Positions 1 to 12,051 of a stretch of DNA of 64,000 nucleotides are shown piece after piece. The stretch is taken from contig BDSI01000120.1 in assembly GCA_003117195.1 (NCBI GenBank), positions 279,766 through 343,765 on the forward strand, in the 5' to 3' direction. Source of the DNA: Eudorina sp. 2006-703-Eu-15 (taxonomy: Eukaryota; Chlorophyta; Chlorophyceae; Chlamydomonadales; Volvocaceae). The notes under the pieces were generated by a model. That model was not told the DNA's origin. It saw only the letters and a program-made list of their open reading frames with translations, and searched no databases. The translations under genes and the position numbers were made by a program. How positions within the stretch are numbered: position 1 is the stretch's first letter; each line of letters begins with the position of its first letter.

Positions 1-982
1 ACAGCGCGTGCAATGCCGACAGCAAGCAAGTGCCCGGCACAACCGTCCCAGCCCGTGCAGAAGGAAGAAGATACTGACCCACCCTGTGTGTGTTGAATGA
101 GAAACTGAGCCGTGTATGTGTGTAAGAGAACTGTATGTGTGTGTATGTGTTGCCGCGCTTTCAGTGATCCAATTACTTGCCCCAGGGGCAGAAATTGGTT
201 TCGTGAGAGCATTGTACGTACCCCTCTGTTACCGTGCACGCTCGCGGCCTTGCCCCTGGGGCAGGCAGGCAGCGGGGCGATAGCAGCGCAGCACCGTGTG
301 CCGGAGTTCGCCGACGGCGTCAGCTGGGCCGGCAGCGGGGCCGGGTAGGGTAGTAGTCGTGGACGTGCCCTTGTGGGGAACTGGGCGGCTTGGTATGCGA
401 TGTTTGACTTGACGTTGTATTTGCTGCTTTTGATGCGACTTCATCGCTCCCAGACTGGCACAACAGTCAGAGGAGAAGATCGACATCGCTGCCGAGGCCG
501 GCAGCAGAGGCCAGCTGACGGCGCTGCAGGCTCGGCGTTGCAGCTTTGGTTGACGCCGCCCTTTGAGGAGTGAGGAGGACTGTTGCCCTCGAGGGCGTAC
601 CAGGGCATCCGCAGCCTGTTTTGCCGGCATTGCCGCGGGATGTGCAGTGGAGGCCAGGATATGCCGATTAACACATTGCTCGTTGAGGCTAGCGGTTGGT
701 CTCTGTATCCATCCTGCTCGTCCAGATCAGAGGTTCGGTTGCTCAGCGTTGCACCCCGCGGTGTTCCGAGGGTGTATCCTTTATGTGCCGTGGTTATGGC
801 AACGATTATATTAATGCTCAACGTCGTTTGCGTTTTGACTTCGATTATGACTAAGCTGCTGCTTTGTAACGAAAGGTTCTCGTGAACTGGGACCATGGCC
901 CTGTAACAATCCCACAGAAGTGCTTTTCAAGAAGGTTTATTTAAGCCTTGCTAGTGATCCTATCCTCGAGGGCTACTCAACT
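1..982. other. Non-coding region upstream of the GH125 gene
   Basis: I see no supportable gene here. Short open frames exist but none shows a family motif. A TG-rich stretch lies at about 80-150. It contains the short word ACTGAGCCG, which recurs elsewhere in the window. The promoter and 5' leader of the mannosidase gene should lie near the right end. No clear TATA box or other element was recognised. Confidence 0.5.
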
Positions 983-3900
983 ATGCTACCCCGTAGCGGG
1001 TTGCCCGCCCGGCGTTGGCAGCAGCAACCATTAGCGCTTTACTTTTCTCTGGCTGTCAACGCTTATGTCCTTTTGTACGTAATGTTCCACCAGTCGCCCT
1101 TGCAGCACTCAAGCAGTGATAAGCCCGTGCATCCGTTCATCCCGGACTACCTGCGCAATCAAATAGGCGCCGGGCAGCCCCTCTTTGGCAATGCCTGGCC
1201 TTCTCTAACGGGCGCGGAACCCGAGGTCTGGGCTGCTGGCACGCTGGGCGCCAACGATACCCTCGGCGCGGCGGTGGAGGCCCTGCTGACGCCGCAGCAG
1301 CGAGACGAGCTGCAGGCCTTGTGCGGTCGTTGCCTGCAGCAGACCATTACGAAGAGCACGGAGGTCCGGGGCATCGGGGAGAGCGTCTTTGTCGCAACCG
1401 GTGGGTGGTCGCGCCCGCACCGAGGGTAGGGGCGGTGTGGGGTGGGACGGGGTGGCGCGGGCCGGAGCGCCGGGGCAAGAACCCATCAGGACGCAGCGAC
1501 ACACAAGATTTGCTGCCGGCTGGGACCACCCGGCCGCCCCTCCGCCCCTCCCTCCCTCCCTCCCTCCCTCCCTCCCTCCCTCCCTCCCTCCTCCCTCCCT
1601 CCTCCCTCCCTCCTCCCTCCCTCCCTCCCTCCCTCCCTCCCTCCCTCCCTCCCTCCCTCCCTCCCTCCCTCCCTCCCTCCCTCCCTCCCTCCCTCCCTCC
1701 TCCCTCCCTCCCTCCCTCCCTCCCTCCCTCCCTCCCTCCTCCCTCCCTCCTCCCTCCCTCCCTCCCTCCTCCCTCCCTCCCTCCCTCCCTCCCTCCCGAA
1801 CAAATGCTTCACACGTTAAAGGAAGGCAAGACCACGGCCTGGCGGGGTGGGGTGGCTGGGCGCGGTTGGCAGTCAAACCTTGGTGCGGAGAACCACCTCA
1901 ATCCGATGTCTTCAGCCCCCCCCCGGCCCCCCGGCCTGTCGTCCTGGCCACCGCCCCCCCTTCCCCGGGCGACCCCCGTCCCGGCCCCTCTGCCACCCCT
2001 CCCCCCTCCCCTCCCCTCTCTTCACACACATTCCCCAACAGGTGACATTCCCGACGAGTGGCTGCGCGACGGCTCCGTGCAGCTGTCCGTGTACCTCCCC
2101 GGCTGGCGGAGCACCCCGTGCTGCGGCCCATCATCGAGGGGGCCATACGCACGCAGGTGGGTGGGTGGGGGAGGGCTGGTGGGGGTTGGTGGGGGTGGGG
2201 GGGTGGAGTGGTGGGGTGGTGGGGGTGGGCTGGTGAGCTGGTTGGGTGGGCTGGTGGGCTGGTTGGGTGGGTTGTCGGGTCGGGTGGGGCTGAGAAGGAG
2301 TATAGGACATGGGTACATATATTGTTATATTCGAACTGCGCTGTCTGCGTCTCCGCCAGCACAACTGTCCGGTTGGGGTATTGCACAGTACCCTCCTCGG
2401 CCCCCCCCCCGCCTCCTCCCCACCCCTGTTCCCCCCCCAGGCGTACTTCATCCTGTCGGACCCGTGGGCCAACTCGTTCCGCAAGGAATGGGTGCGGGTG
2501 GACCAGCTGGGGAAGTTCGACCGACAGATCGGGAGGGGCGGCTGGGTGGCCACACGCAACTTCGAGGTGGACAGGTGGGGGAGGGGGAGGGTGGAGGGGG
2601 GCGTAGGACATGGGCAGGGATTGCGGATGAGTGGGTGCACGCAGTGGGTGCAAGGAGTGGGTGCAGGAGTGGATAGAGATGGGTTGAGGAGGGAGAAGAA
2701 GTCGGGGGTTGTGTCCGTGTGTATGTGTGTATGTGGGGAAGAGATGTGTGAATGAGGGAAACAGGTGGGACATGGGTATGTCATCTGCGCTCCCCTCCCC
2801 TCCCCTCCCCTCCCCTCCCCTCCCCCTACTGCAGCGGCGCCTACTGGCTGAACCTGCTGTGGAACTACGCCTCCACCCCAGGCGCCCTGTGGGGCGCTGT
2901 GTCCTTCCTCAACTCGTCGCTCATCCACGACGCCGCCGCGCTCATGGTGGACGTCTGGCGCATCGAGCAGCGCCACGAGGAGGCCAGTCCGTACAGATAC
3001 GCGGAGCTGTCCAGGGAGGGCAAGGGGGCGCCGTCCAACTACACGGGTGCGGCGGGGTGGGGTCTGGGGTGGGGTGAGGTGGGGTCTGGGGTGGGGGTGG
3101 GGTCTGGGGTGGGGTCTGGGGTGGGGGTGGGGATGGGGTGGGGGTGGGGATGGGGGTCGGGGTGGGGGTGGGGTCTGGGGTGGGGGTGGGGTCTGGGGTG
3201 GGGTCTGGGGTGGGGGTGGGGATGGGGTGGGGGTGGGGATGGGTTCGGCGGGGTGGGGTATGGAACAGTGGTAGACTGATTGAACCTGCAGGTGGTGAGG
3301 GGTGGTGTAGGCGGGGGGCGGGGGACAGGCAGTGGTGTTGGAGATCGTGGGTACGATGAATATATAATAATGTATGTATATATATGTATGCATATGTATG
3401 TATATGTAATAATATGTAATAATATGTATATATATGTATATGTATGCTGTAGTCGCCCCACCCGCCTTCCCCCTGACCCACCCACCCAGCCACCCCAGCC
3501 TGCCGATTCGCCATCTAGCCCCGGACCCTTGCCCTGGACCCTTGTACGGCAGTCGGCGCAGTTCAACTGTGTCTACCAATATCGCTGTCTACCCCCACCC
3601 ACCCACCCGACCCCGCCAATTGCCGTACCAGGCATGATCTGGTCGGGATTCCGGCCCTCGGACGACCCCAATGTGTACGGCTACAACATCCCCGTCAACG
3701 TGAGTCGCTCGCAGTGTTGTGTCGTACGGCGACTGGTGACGGCTGCCGTGGCAGTGCGGCTCTCGAGGAGCGCCGTTTAGGGAGAAGGAGTGCGTCCTGA
3801 GAGCGAGGGGCAACACTCGGTGTACGTGCGTCGTACGCCGTGCATCGTACACAGTACCTGCTGCTCGCCCCCCTACCAACACACATATCCACACACACCA

Positions 3901-5093
3901 CCAACATCCCCACCCCCACCACGCGTCTGGAAGAGCTCCTCACCGGCTCCCCCGAGAGCTTCATTTCACCCACCCACCCACCCACCCACCCACCGACCCA
4001 CCCACCGACCCACACACCCACCCGCGCGCCCTTACACCCGACACACGCGCCCACACCCACCCGCGCGCCCTTACACCCGACACACGCGCCCACACCCACC
4101 CGCGCGCCCTTACACCCGACACACGCGCCCACACCCACCCGCGCGCCCTTACACCCGACACACGCGCCCACACCCACCCGCGCGCCCTTACACCCGACAC
4201 ACGCGCCCACACCCACCCGCGCGCCCTTACACCCGACACACGCGCCCACACTCACCCGCGCGCCCTTACACCCGACACACGCGCCCACACCCACCCGCGC
4301 GCCCTTACACCCGACACACGCGCCCACACTCACCCGCGCTCACCCGCCCTCCTTTCCCGGGGGGGGGGGCAGATGTACGCGGCGGGTTCCCTGGAGCGGT
4401 TGGTCGCCCTCAACGACCTGGTGTGGCATGACCCGGCGCTGGGGGCGGCGGCGGCGCAGCTGGCGGCGGACATTCGGCTGGGCATCGAGCAGTTCGGAGT
4501 GGTGAGTTTGAGTTCCACATGGGGGGGTTAGGAAATTGGTAGACATGTCCAAATTGCGCTGCTGCCAGAGCAGCTCCACATGGGGGGGTCCGCTCTGGGG
4601 GAGGGGCGCGGGGGGAGGGTTCGTGGTTCCCAGGGCGCTGTGCTCCAGGGGGGCGTGAGGGTGTAGGGGTGAAAGGAAGGAGGGGGAAAGGGGGGCAAGG
4701 AGATATCAGGCGCACCGAGAGTTGAGAGCGGACGGGGGGCGGACCCGGGAGGTCGGGTCGGGTCGGGTCGGGGCGGGGCGGGGCGGGGGCCGGCAGTAGC
4801 CCCGGGGGTCCCGGGGGAGGTGAGCGTTTGCGGTTTCGCTGTCTTCGATGGACAGTACCATAACGGGGGGTATGGGTTTGGGGAACATAGCCGAATACAA
4901 ACGTCGTGCGCCTACGCCTACGCCTTCCTGCCGTACTGCCCGTCCTGAGCTTCAGCCCTGCACCCCGTCCGACGTCCCCGGCCGCTCCCCCGACCGTCTC
5001 AAACCCCCCAAAACACACTGTCGGATTGGATTGGGATTATGGCAGGTGTCCCCTTCCGGGAGGCCGTTACGGGGCCCGGGGTCTCTGGAGGCG

Positions 5094-5128
<35 letters not shown>

Positions 5129-6500
5129 CGCCTCCGCCTCCGCCTCCGCCGGGCAGTCGGAGAGCATCTACGCCTACGAGGTGGACGGCCTGGGCGGCGT
5201 GCTGGCCTCCTTCGATGACCCCAACATCCCCTCCCTGCTGTCGGTGCCGCTGCTGGGCTACCGCCACTACGACCCCGCCATCTACAACCGCACCCGGCAG
5301 CGCATCCTCAGCCCCGCGAACAGGTGCGTCTTCAGGAATACTATATGCGGCGCATCATCAACCACCTGCACCAGCTCAGACCCTTTTCCCCTGCTTCGCC
5401 CCCTCCCTCCCTCCCTCCCCCATACTCCCCTCCCTCCCCCCCGCCAGCCACTACTTCTCCGGCAAGGTGCTCCGCGGCTGCGGCTCCCCGCACACACCCC
5501 GGGGCTATGTGTGGAGCCTGGCGCACTGCGTGCAGGGGCTCACGAGCGTCGACCCGGGGGAGCGGGCCGAGCTGTTCAGGTGCGGTTGGGGTTGGGGAGG
5601 GGGAGGGTGTTGAGGGGTGCCGGGGCCTCCCCCTGTTCTGTGTAGCCCCTGCTGCTCCCCCTCAACACACTCCCGTCACATCCCGCCGCCCCGGCCCTCT
5701 CGCCCCTCCCCCCGGCTCGTTCTGGGCTGCGTCCTTCGCGTCAACCCCCTCCCCACCTTTTGGATATGTCTTTCTCCAATGTCCTACGCCCCTCCGCCCC
5801 CTTTTGTCCCGTCCCCCCTCCCCCTCTCCCCCGGGCCACAGGCAGCTGCTCCTGATGCAGGGCCACAACGGCCTGATGCACGAGAGCAACGACGTGGACA
5901 ACCCCGCCAGCCTCACCCGCCCGCTGTTCCAGTGGGCCAACACCTTGCTGGTGGTCTACTTCGAACAGACGTTCGGGCGCAGCTGCAGCGCGGTGAGAAC
6001 ACTAAGCACCTACCCTCCGCCCCCGGGGGGCCTACGTGTCGGGGACGTATGGAACACGCCCATCCCCCCTGCTGCCAGGTTGCGGGAGGCCGTACGGGTC
6101 CGCCTGACTGACTGACTCAGGCGGGAGAGCGAGAGACGCAGTCCCTGTGTGGCGGGCTGGCCCATGTCGGGTCTAAGGCTGCGGGGTGCGGGCGCTAGGT
6201 ATCCCGCAGCCCCTCACCCCCTACCTCGACCCCACCCCCCGTTCGTTTCTTTTTAATTTTAAACGCCTCCCTCCAGCCCACCTCCCTCTCGCCCGCATCG
6301 CTCCCTCCCGCCTCCCTCCCGCCCCCCTCCCTTTCTCCCTCCCGCCTCCCGTCCTTCCTGGGGCTCAGATGGCGGAGGCGCTCCGACTGAAGGACGTGTC
6401 CCAGCGGGAAGCCCGCGACCAGCTGACGCCCCGCAACGGCGGCCCCGACCTGCCCGCCTACTACGACCGGCTGGAGCAGAGCATCGCGCACGTGCAGTGA
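983..6500 (+). CDS. GH125 exo-alpha-1,6-mannosidase, type II membrane protein, ten exons, one apparent frameshift
   Basis: Predicted glycoside hydrolase family 125 enzyme, a metal-independent exo-alpha-1,6-mannosidase. Exons: 983-1400, 2042-2156, 2441-2574, 2835-3046, 3632-3699, 4373-4501, 5046-5323, 5448-5579, 5842-5992, 6369-6500, all with GT-AG introns. The ATG at 983 is followed by a hydrophobic anchor (LALYFSLAVNAYVLLYVMF), suggesting an ER/Golgi type II protein. Family motifs in order: DIPDEWLRD, WVATRNFEVDSGAYW, GMIWSGFRPSDD, YGYNIPVN, YAYEVDGLGG, DDPNIPSLLSVPLLGY, YFSGKVLRGCGSPHTPRGY, GLMHESNDVDN and FQWANTLLVVYFEQTFG. Exon 2 loses frame after VYLP near 2100: one C appears missing, and adding one base gives 1770 nt, 589 aa. 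A poly-Gly/Ala insert precedes YAYEVDG, and the start of exon 7 is the least certain border. Family assignment is strong. Whether the frameshift is real or a sequencing error cannot be told here. Confidence 0.85.
1537..1797. repeat. CCCT microsatellite in intron 1 of the GH125 gene
   Basis: About 260 bases of almost uninterrupted CCCT units with occasional CCT slips, giving an all-pyrimidine + strand and an all-purine - strand. The long open frames it creates (poly Pro-Ser/Leu, Gly-Arg-Glu) are artefacts. Such tracts can adopt triplex structures. No function is claimed. Confidence 0.95.
3056..3250 (+). repeat. G-rich tandem repeat in intron 4 of the GH125 gene
   Basis: Variable units built from GGGGTCTGGGGTGGGGGT and GGGGATGGGGTGGGG. 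Nearly every stretch holds four or more G-runs on the + (sense) strand, so both DNA and nascent RNA could form G-quadruplexes. It is intronic, and the open frames across it are not genes. Confidence 0.9.
4017..4340. repeat. 39-bp minisatellite in intron 5 of the GH125 gene
   Basis: About eight head-to-tail copies of a 39-bp unit (begins CCCGCGCGCCCTTACACCCG, continues ACACACGCGCCCACACCCA) with very few changes. The only recurrent variant is CACTCA for CACCCA. Because 39 is a multiple of three, all frames stay open and give 13-residue periodic pseudo-proteins. The unit lies between the donor at 3700 and the acceptor before 4373, so it is intronic. Confidence 0.92.
5090..5157 (+). repeat. Coding GGC/GCC trinucleotide tract (poly-Gly then Ala/Ser)
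   Basis: About eleven GGC codons followed by GCC/TCC codons in exon 7 of the GH125 gene. They form a low-complexity insert just before the conserved YAYEVDG motif. In another frame the bases before the tract read PFREAVTGPG, so a length change in the tract, or a wrong acceptor, could hide the true frame at the start of this exon. Confidence 0.75.
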
Positions 6501-9500
6501 CCCGGGGAGGGGAGGAGCGGGGCAGGGGGTGCGGGAGTGCAGCCGTCCCGGGGGGAGGGGAGGGGCGAGGCACCCCTGCTCCTCCCCTCCCCTCCCCTCC
6601 CCCTCAGCCCAGGGGAGCCCTGTAGGGCCCAGGACCTCATTGCGAGACGAGGCGGCTCTGGGTCCCCCACACCGTCACCGTCACGCGGGACCCGGTCACA
6701 GGAAGGATGTCTAGAATGATGATTGAGCCGTGTGTTAAAATAAACCGAGACACGACTTGCGAGGACCCTAATTGCGCACGCGGACGAGTGAGGCCGTTGG
6801 CTGCGCATTGCCGACATGAGCCGTGTGTGTGTTACTGTGTGTGTATGTGTGTTGATAGTAGAACTGAGCCGCAGGACACTGAGCCGGTAGACATAGGACA
6901 TGAGCCAACACCGTCAATTGCCGTAGTCAGCTCCAACGACGACGACGATCACCGTGAGCGCGCGCGCGCGCGCGCTAAAGACCAGCCTACCGGCCCCTGC
7001 CCTGTTGCAAGTCCTGGCCATGAAATGGCCCATGCACATGCCCATGCACATGCAAGCGGGGAATCTGGTGCCCGTCCGTGATTATGTCCTGGCGCTCGAG
7101 CGTGCATGAGACTGCGGGGTTGTGTGCCTGCTTGTGTGCCTACTTGTGTGTCCACTTGATTGTGGCGGCGGACAGAGCCCTTCCCCTCACAATGTCATGA
7201 GGTGGAGATGGAGGGAGAGAGTGCCCTTCCGGACCTGGTACGGACCTGGTACGGACCTGCGGCTGCCACCCAGCCCAGCCCAGCCCAGCCCAGCCCAGCC
7301 CAGCTCAGCCCAGCTCCGAAGGGAGAGACCGGACGTTCGCCTGGCAGCGAGTGGGGATGCGGGCGGACGGTTGATTCTGTGTGCGGGTGAGCCCGGGTGG
7401 GGGCGCGGGGCCGATTCCGTCTATAGCTTATGTCGCGGGCATAAGGCCCCGACGCTCGCTTACGGCTCATACCCGCGTGCCTCTCTTTGGGCAGTAGCAG
7501 CAGCCGTCCGCAGCAGCGACGTAGGAATCGCAGCATCGCAGTAGCGTGCTAGCACTTGCAGACCAGAAGCGGGGATGTTCACACCCTCCATGAGCTGGGG
7601 CAGGGATTGGCTGCGTAAGAGGTGAGATTGCGGATGCGGATGCGGACTGCCGACTGTTGAGGGCCCCGGCGGGCGGTTGGCTGTGGGTGTGAGGGCGAGC
7701 AGCGCAGCGGGACGTGAGGGGGCCCCGGAGCGTCTGACAGGGTCTGATCGATCGGGTTGAATCGACCGGGTCAGGAGCCCAAGTCTACCGTATCGGGTTG
7801 ATTTTGGGTCGGATCGATCGATGGACGGATCGATCGTGTCGGCAGCCGTCCTAGGGAATCTAGTCGAAGAGCAGCTGGGCCGCGGCAGCAGCATCAACAG
7901 CGTCGCTGACGGTCCGCTCTTTAATGGGTGGTTGAGCCGCTAGACAGGAAACCGCTGGCGATGTTGAGGAAGTGACCTTAATCAGTTCCGGTCAGTTCCA
8001 GGATCGACAGGTCCGTTGCGCATGTGAAGGTGTCTAGGAAAATGAGGAAGGGGGCGGCGGGTGATGAGGAGAATCGGGCCCCGGGTCCACACGTGCCACC
8101 AGCGGCCCCCAAGAGCTCGGGTGGTCGCCTCCCTCCACTCTGCCGTCGTGACACGGGCGTGTTCGGGCCGGTCGAGCTCGGGCTCATGGCCCCGGCCGTG
8201 AACCTCAGGCAGGCAGCATTGCTATGACCCTCCCAACTTAACCATCCATTGTCTCTGATGGTCTCAACGGCGCCAGGCGCCAGGCGACGTGCTGCGCCGG
8301 GAGGCAGGGGAGTGCTTGCAGGTTGCTGCACATGACCGCACCCACTCGGAGAGTGTGTGTTGGCGGAGGGCGGGGAGGGAGCGGGGGCGCCGCAGCTCAG
8401 GGGGCTAGGGGTGTCGACACGTGCAGTCCTCCTTGCCGGCTGGTGTTTTCCAAACCGGACGTAGGCCCCACCCAGTGATGGCTCGCCGGAGGACCATTGG
8501 AGTTGAACCCAGTTTGGACGTCGCCGAGGTGCGGCACTGGAATGGGAGCCAGCCCGGTCCTGCCAGCTGTTTCAGACGCACTCATATCAGCAGCGCTGGG
8601 TAAACCCTAGTCGTGGATGCCAGCACTTGTGCCTGCGCATCAAACAATGAACGATGCGTACCTTTGTAACATAAGTGCACAGAATTATTGAGTCATTGGC
8701 CGTTTGATGACGCAGTAATGCCTTATCAGGACCTGAGAACGGCCGGGGAAAAATTGTACCAGCGGCATCGTTGCGCAAAATTCACGACGGTGGTCAGACC
8801 ATATGACGCTATGATGAAACAGGAAAGAGCGCAAATTAATTACGTGTTATTCATCGCGTATTTGAAACCATTCCAGCACTTACAGTCCAGCCGTGGGAGA
8901 CAAGCAGTCGCATGTGCCAACGCTGTAATTATCAGAGGTTCAGGCTACCTACGTTTTTAAATTTTCATTTTTCTTAATTGAAACTCTTGAGCTGAATTCA
9001 GCCCTTCAAGGCCGCGACGAACAAGGTCATAGGAACCATTGCTTGTAGGAACTATAAGCAATGCCAGGTTTAGTCCAGAATCCTTAAGTTTTTTTCATAG
9101 ATTGAAATAGTGTCTATCCATATCTGCATTGTCGCGCTTCAGACAGACAAACTGCGGAAGTTGGTACAGTATTTTTCAAAGATTTCTACACCATTAAGGT
9201 CGAAGTCCCCCAACTTGTACTTCATCAAAATAAACCCGGTTTCCCTCCCGGCGCGTTGTTCACAAGGCCGTGAGGTCAAGTCGATCTCCCGTCGGTAAAA
9301 CGCATCGTGCAATACGGTCGTTTACGTATGGCGAAGGCCACAGGGTAACCTGATGTGCAAGACATTCTTACAGAATAGTTCATTTTGAAGTAGATTTGCA
9401 TGGAGATTCCGCCATCCCCAACATCGACGTGCCTGGTTAAATCGTCCATATCAGCAAAACTTGGCAAAATCGTCCCCGAAATCACCATTACCCGCTCCCA

Positions 9501-9731
9501 CCTCGAGATATATTCTTCCGATGATAGAACTGCACGGGCCTTACCTGTCAACCCGAACGGGCGCCTCGTCAGCGAATTCCGTTTCTTGTCTAACAGAATT
9601 GGTTAGATTGTAGCGATTTTGGTACCCTAGAGCCACGTTCCCTTCTACTGCGTATTTGTTGAACATTGGCGAAGCTGGGACCTTGTTTTCCCGGCTGGGC
9701 CTGTCGCGTTACGCATATCTCATGAATTCTT
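6501..9731. other. Intergenic region, no supported gene
   Basis: Contains the 3' flank of the GH125 gene, where I found no TGTAA polyadenylation signal that I trust. It also has TG-rich stretches with repeated ACTGAGCCG words (6720-6900), a CAGCC tandem run (7268-7312), and a GATC-rich stretch (7741-7840) with several ATCGATCGAT-like palindromes. From about 8600 to 9700 composition turns AT-richer with no coding signal. Confidence 0.5.
7268..7312. repeat. CAGCC pentanucleotide run
   Basis: About nine CAGCC units with one CAGCT variant. Simple tandem repeat in non-coding DNA. Confidence 0.85.
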
Positions 9732-10604
9732 ATGAAGGATCAGAAGGAGCTGCGCGTTCGAGCACATTCATTCCTTGGCCCTTACATGAGACTTTACCGG
9801 AGCCCCAGGCGAGCCCGGAACAGGGATTTTGCCGACCCGGTTTCAACTTCGCGCTCAACTGGCAACGCACCTTACGAAGGACCAGCAAGATTTCCCGACA
9901 GTCAGAGCGCGTTCCGAGCCGTCTCCAGCGATAACATATTCATCGCAGCAGCTGCGGACCTGCAGTCGATGTGGTCACCAGCCACATCGCCCGTGCCACG
10001 GCCCGAATGTCCTAATCAGGACCGACTGCTCCTGAGCGGGTCGATCCCGCCGTGGCCCTGGTCGCATGAAGTCTCTGCGTCAACTTCAGCCGCTATTGCT
10101 ATGAACGCTGCTCTGGCAGCGGCCGTGGCAGGAGCTGCGGCTGGCGTCGACTACGCCGAGGGTACAGACATCCAACCGACGGGCCGCTCGCCCTGGCGCT
10201 GGGGCAGCACTTACGGCATGGCCGTCACCCCGGGTGGCACCACCGCGACAGCTGCAACGAGCGTGGGCGCCTCCGGAACCGCTCCGACGCACCCTTACCC
10301 TTTTCCTTACCCGCGGGAAGGTGCGCCCCGCCGCAGCCTGCAGCCGTATGACATGAGGACAGCGGGCTGCGCGTCTCGAGCGGCAACGCGGAGGTGGGAT
10401 CGGGAGATGCCAGCAGCTGATGCAACGCGAGCGCTGGGTATCAGCGGTCCCGAGCTGAGACGGCGACTGCGGAAAGCGGCTGACGGCACCGAGCGGGCGG
10501 CTAAGTCACCCACCCCGCCGCAGTCGCCCCCACTGACGGCGCTGCGGCCGTCGGTTCCATCATTGCCTTCGTCTCCAACGCCGCTGCAATCACGTCCGCA
10601 GTGA
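9732..10604 (+). CDS. Ala-rich hypothetical protein, 290 aa
   Basis: Single open frame from ATG 9732. I do not recognise a family. The N-terminal third is basic and Ser/Arg-rich. The middle has Ala-rich stretches (for example NAALAAAVAGAAAG) and the segment SPWRWGSTYGMAV. The end is Pro/Ser-rich after GPELRRRLRKAADG. Its local composition resembles the confirmed coding exons of this window more than the flanking AT-richer DNA. The reverse strand is also open over part of this span, so coding status is uncertain. It may be one exon of a larger gene or a chance frame. Introns at either end were not resolved. Confidence 0.4.
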   Translation: MKDQKELRVRAHSFLGPYMRLYRSPRRARNRDFADPVSTSRSTGNAPYEGPARFPDSQSAFRAVSSDNIFIAAAADLQSMWSPATSPVPRPECPNQDRLLLSGSIPPWPWSHEVSASTSAAIAMNAALAAAVAGAAAGVDYAEGTDIQPTGRSPWRWGSTYGMAVTPGGTTATAATSVGASGTAPTHPYPFPYPREGAPRRSLQPYDMRTAGCASRAATRRWDREMPAADATRALGISGPELRRRLRKAADGTERAAKSPTPPQSPPLTALRPSVPSLPSSPTPLQSRPQ

Positions 10605-12051
10605 CCGCATGCAGCTGCGGCGCGGCCGGCGCCACCTCGGACGCCGTCCATGTCGCTGTTCTCACAATCCCCGGATTCTGCTTCTGCGGGTGTGGCAAAG
10701 CAGTTGCACGAGTAGTCCGACGTCTTTTCGGGGGCATCTTGCATCTGCACGTCGGCGACAGTAGGACAACAGGGAAGTAACTGGGTGGAGTTTGAGGCCG
10801 TCTGACCATGGCACATGTACGTGTTCGAGTTCGTTGCCGGGTCGGGTATTTCAACACAAAGTAAAGGCACTGTGTGGGCACCATGCAACGGTGGATGAGC
10901 GGTGCGGTTCAACTCCACTATCATCGCGTGTCTTTTGTGTGTTTATTTGCGGGCGTGTACGGGTATGCTGCATCCCCTAAGATCGAGAGCTTGCAGATGT
11001 ATCGCTCTGCATCTTGGGTGATGAAAGGAATTCGATCAAAGATGGCGTCGGCGTTGGCAGACGCCGCTTGCATTCTGCTGTAATGCAACATTCCGTGATT
11101 TGGATGTGGCCGCCCCTGCCTGCCTGTCGCTCCGGGGCAGGCGGTGGGCCACCCGAATTGAAGTTTGCACGGAACGTGTTTGCGCAGCTAAGACACGTAA
11201 GGCACTGCTGCTTAGCAAGGAAAACGCGGATGACGCGGAAAACGCGGTTTGCAATGCATGAAGAATGATGACAGTGATTGCTGATGGGTCGGTGCGCTCG
11301 TGTCAGCTGAAGTCGTCCGTTTACGCAGTGGGCCATGGCGTGTGGGGGCGCCAAGGAGGGCACTCCAGGGCACCAGCGCAACGGGCCTGTTGGAAATAGT
11401 TGTTGATGCCGATGTTGTTGGAAGTAGTCCGGCAACCGCGTCTGGACTTCACAGTGCTGTCACCATCCTGTCTGCCCATGCACTTGGCAAGAACATGCGT
11501 AGCTGGTTATGTAGTCACACCAACAAGGACACAGTTGCGCATCGTGCTTGCATTGCCGTCACCGTCCTACTAGTCTTCCATTGTAGCAGTGTCGGGGGCA
11601 AGTCGGCTCCAGCCTGTGTCAGTCCTTTGGAGCAGTAACAGGGCATCAGCCTCAGACCTTCCGGAACCACCTGTCACTCCAGGGCGGCTGCGTGGCAGCA
11701 TCTTGTGAGTTGCACAACACGACAATACTTCTGGGCCCGTTGGAACACCCGGTCGGGATACGGGTCCACCTTGTAATTATTTTTGGGAGTGGAGATTTGG
11801 AGGCGCAAGTCAGAGCAGGATCCGCTGATCGTGTTTGTGTTGTTTGTACGAGCGCTCTCCCCCCGTGAGCGGCGCGTGGAGGGCCACTGTCCCCTCATTG
11901 TTCGACCGAGGGCGCGCGTCCCCGCGCCTCGTACTTGTAATGACTGTACTTGCCATCGCATATAGATCTTATCATTAATGCTGATGCTTGATCATCTCCA
12001 TAAATCAAACAGATCGTCCTGTCACAAGATGCCCTGCAATTCCTAAAACGC
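10605..12051. other. Intergenic region, nothing recognised
   Basis: No frame with a family motif or convincing splice pattern. Mixed composition without strong tandem repeats. It ends at the T-run bordering the first Helentron-like element. Confidence 0.45.

Noticed and set aside
1205..2045. Long open frames rich in Pro/Ser/Leu or Gly/Arg/Glu across intron 1
   Set aside because: They are produced by the CCCT microsatellite and overlap an intron bounded by good GT-AG sites in a recognised gene.
3695..4333. Periodic 13-residue repeat proteins on both strands
   Set aside because: The 39-bp unit is a multiple of three, so any frame stays open. The region is an intron of the GH125 gene.
4017..4340. 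CRISPR-like array (regular repeats)
   Set aside because: Units are contiguous 39-bp tandem copies with no distinct spacers, in a eukaryotic intron.
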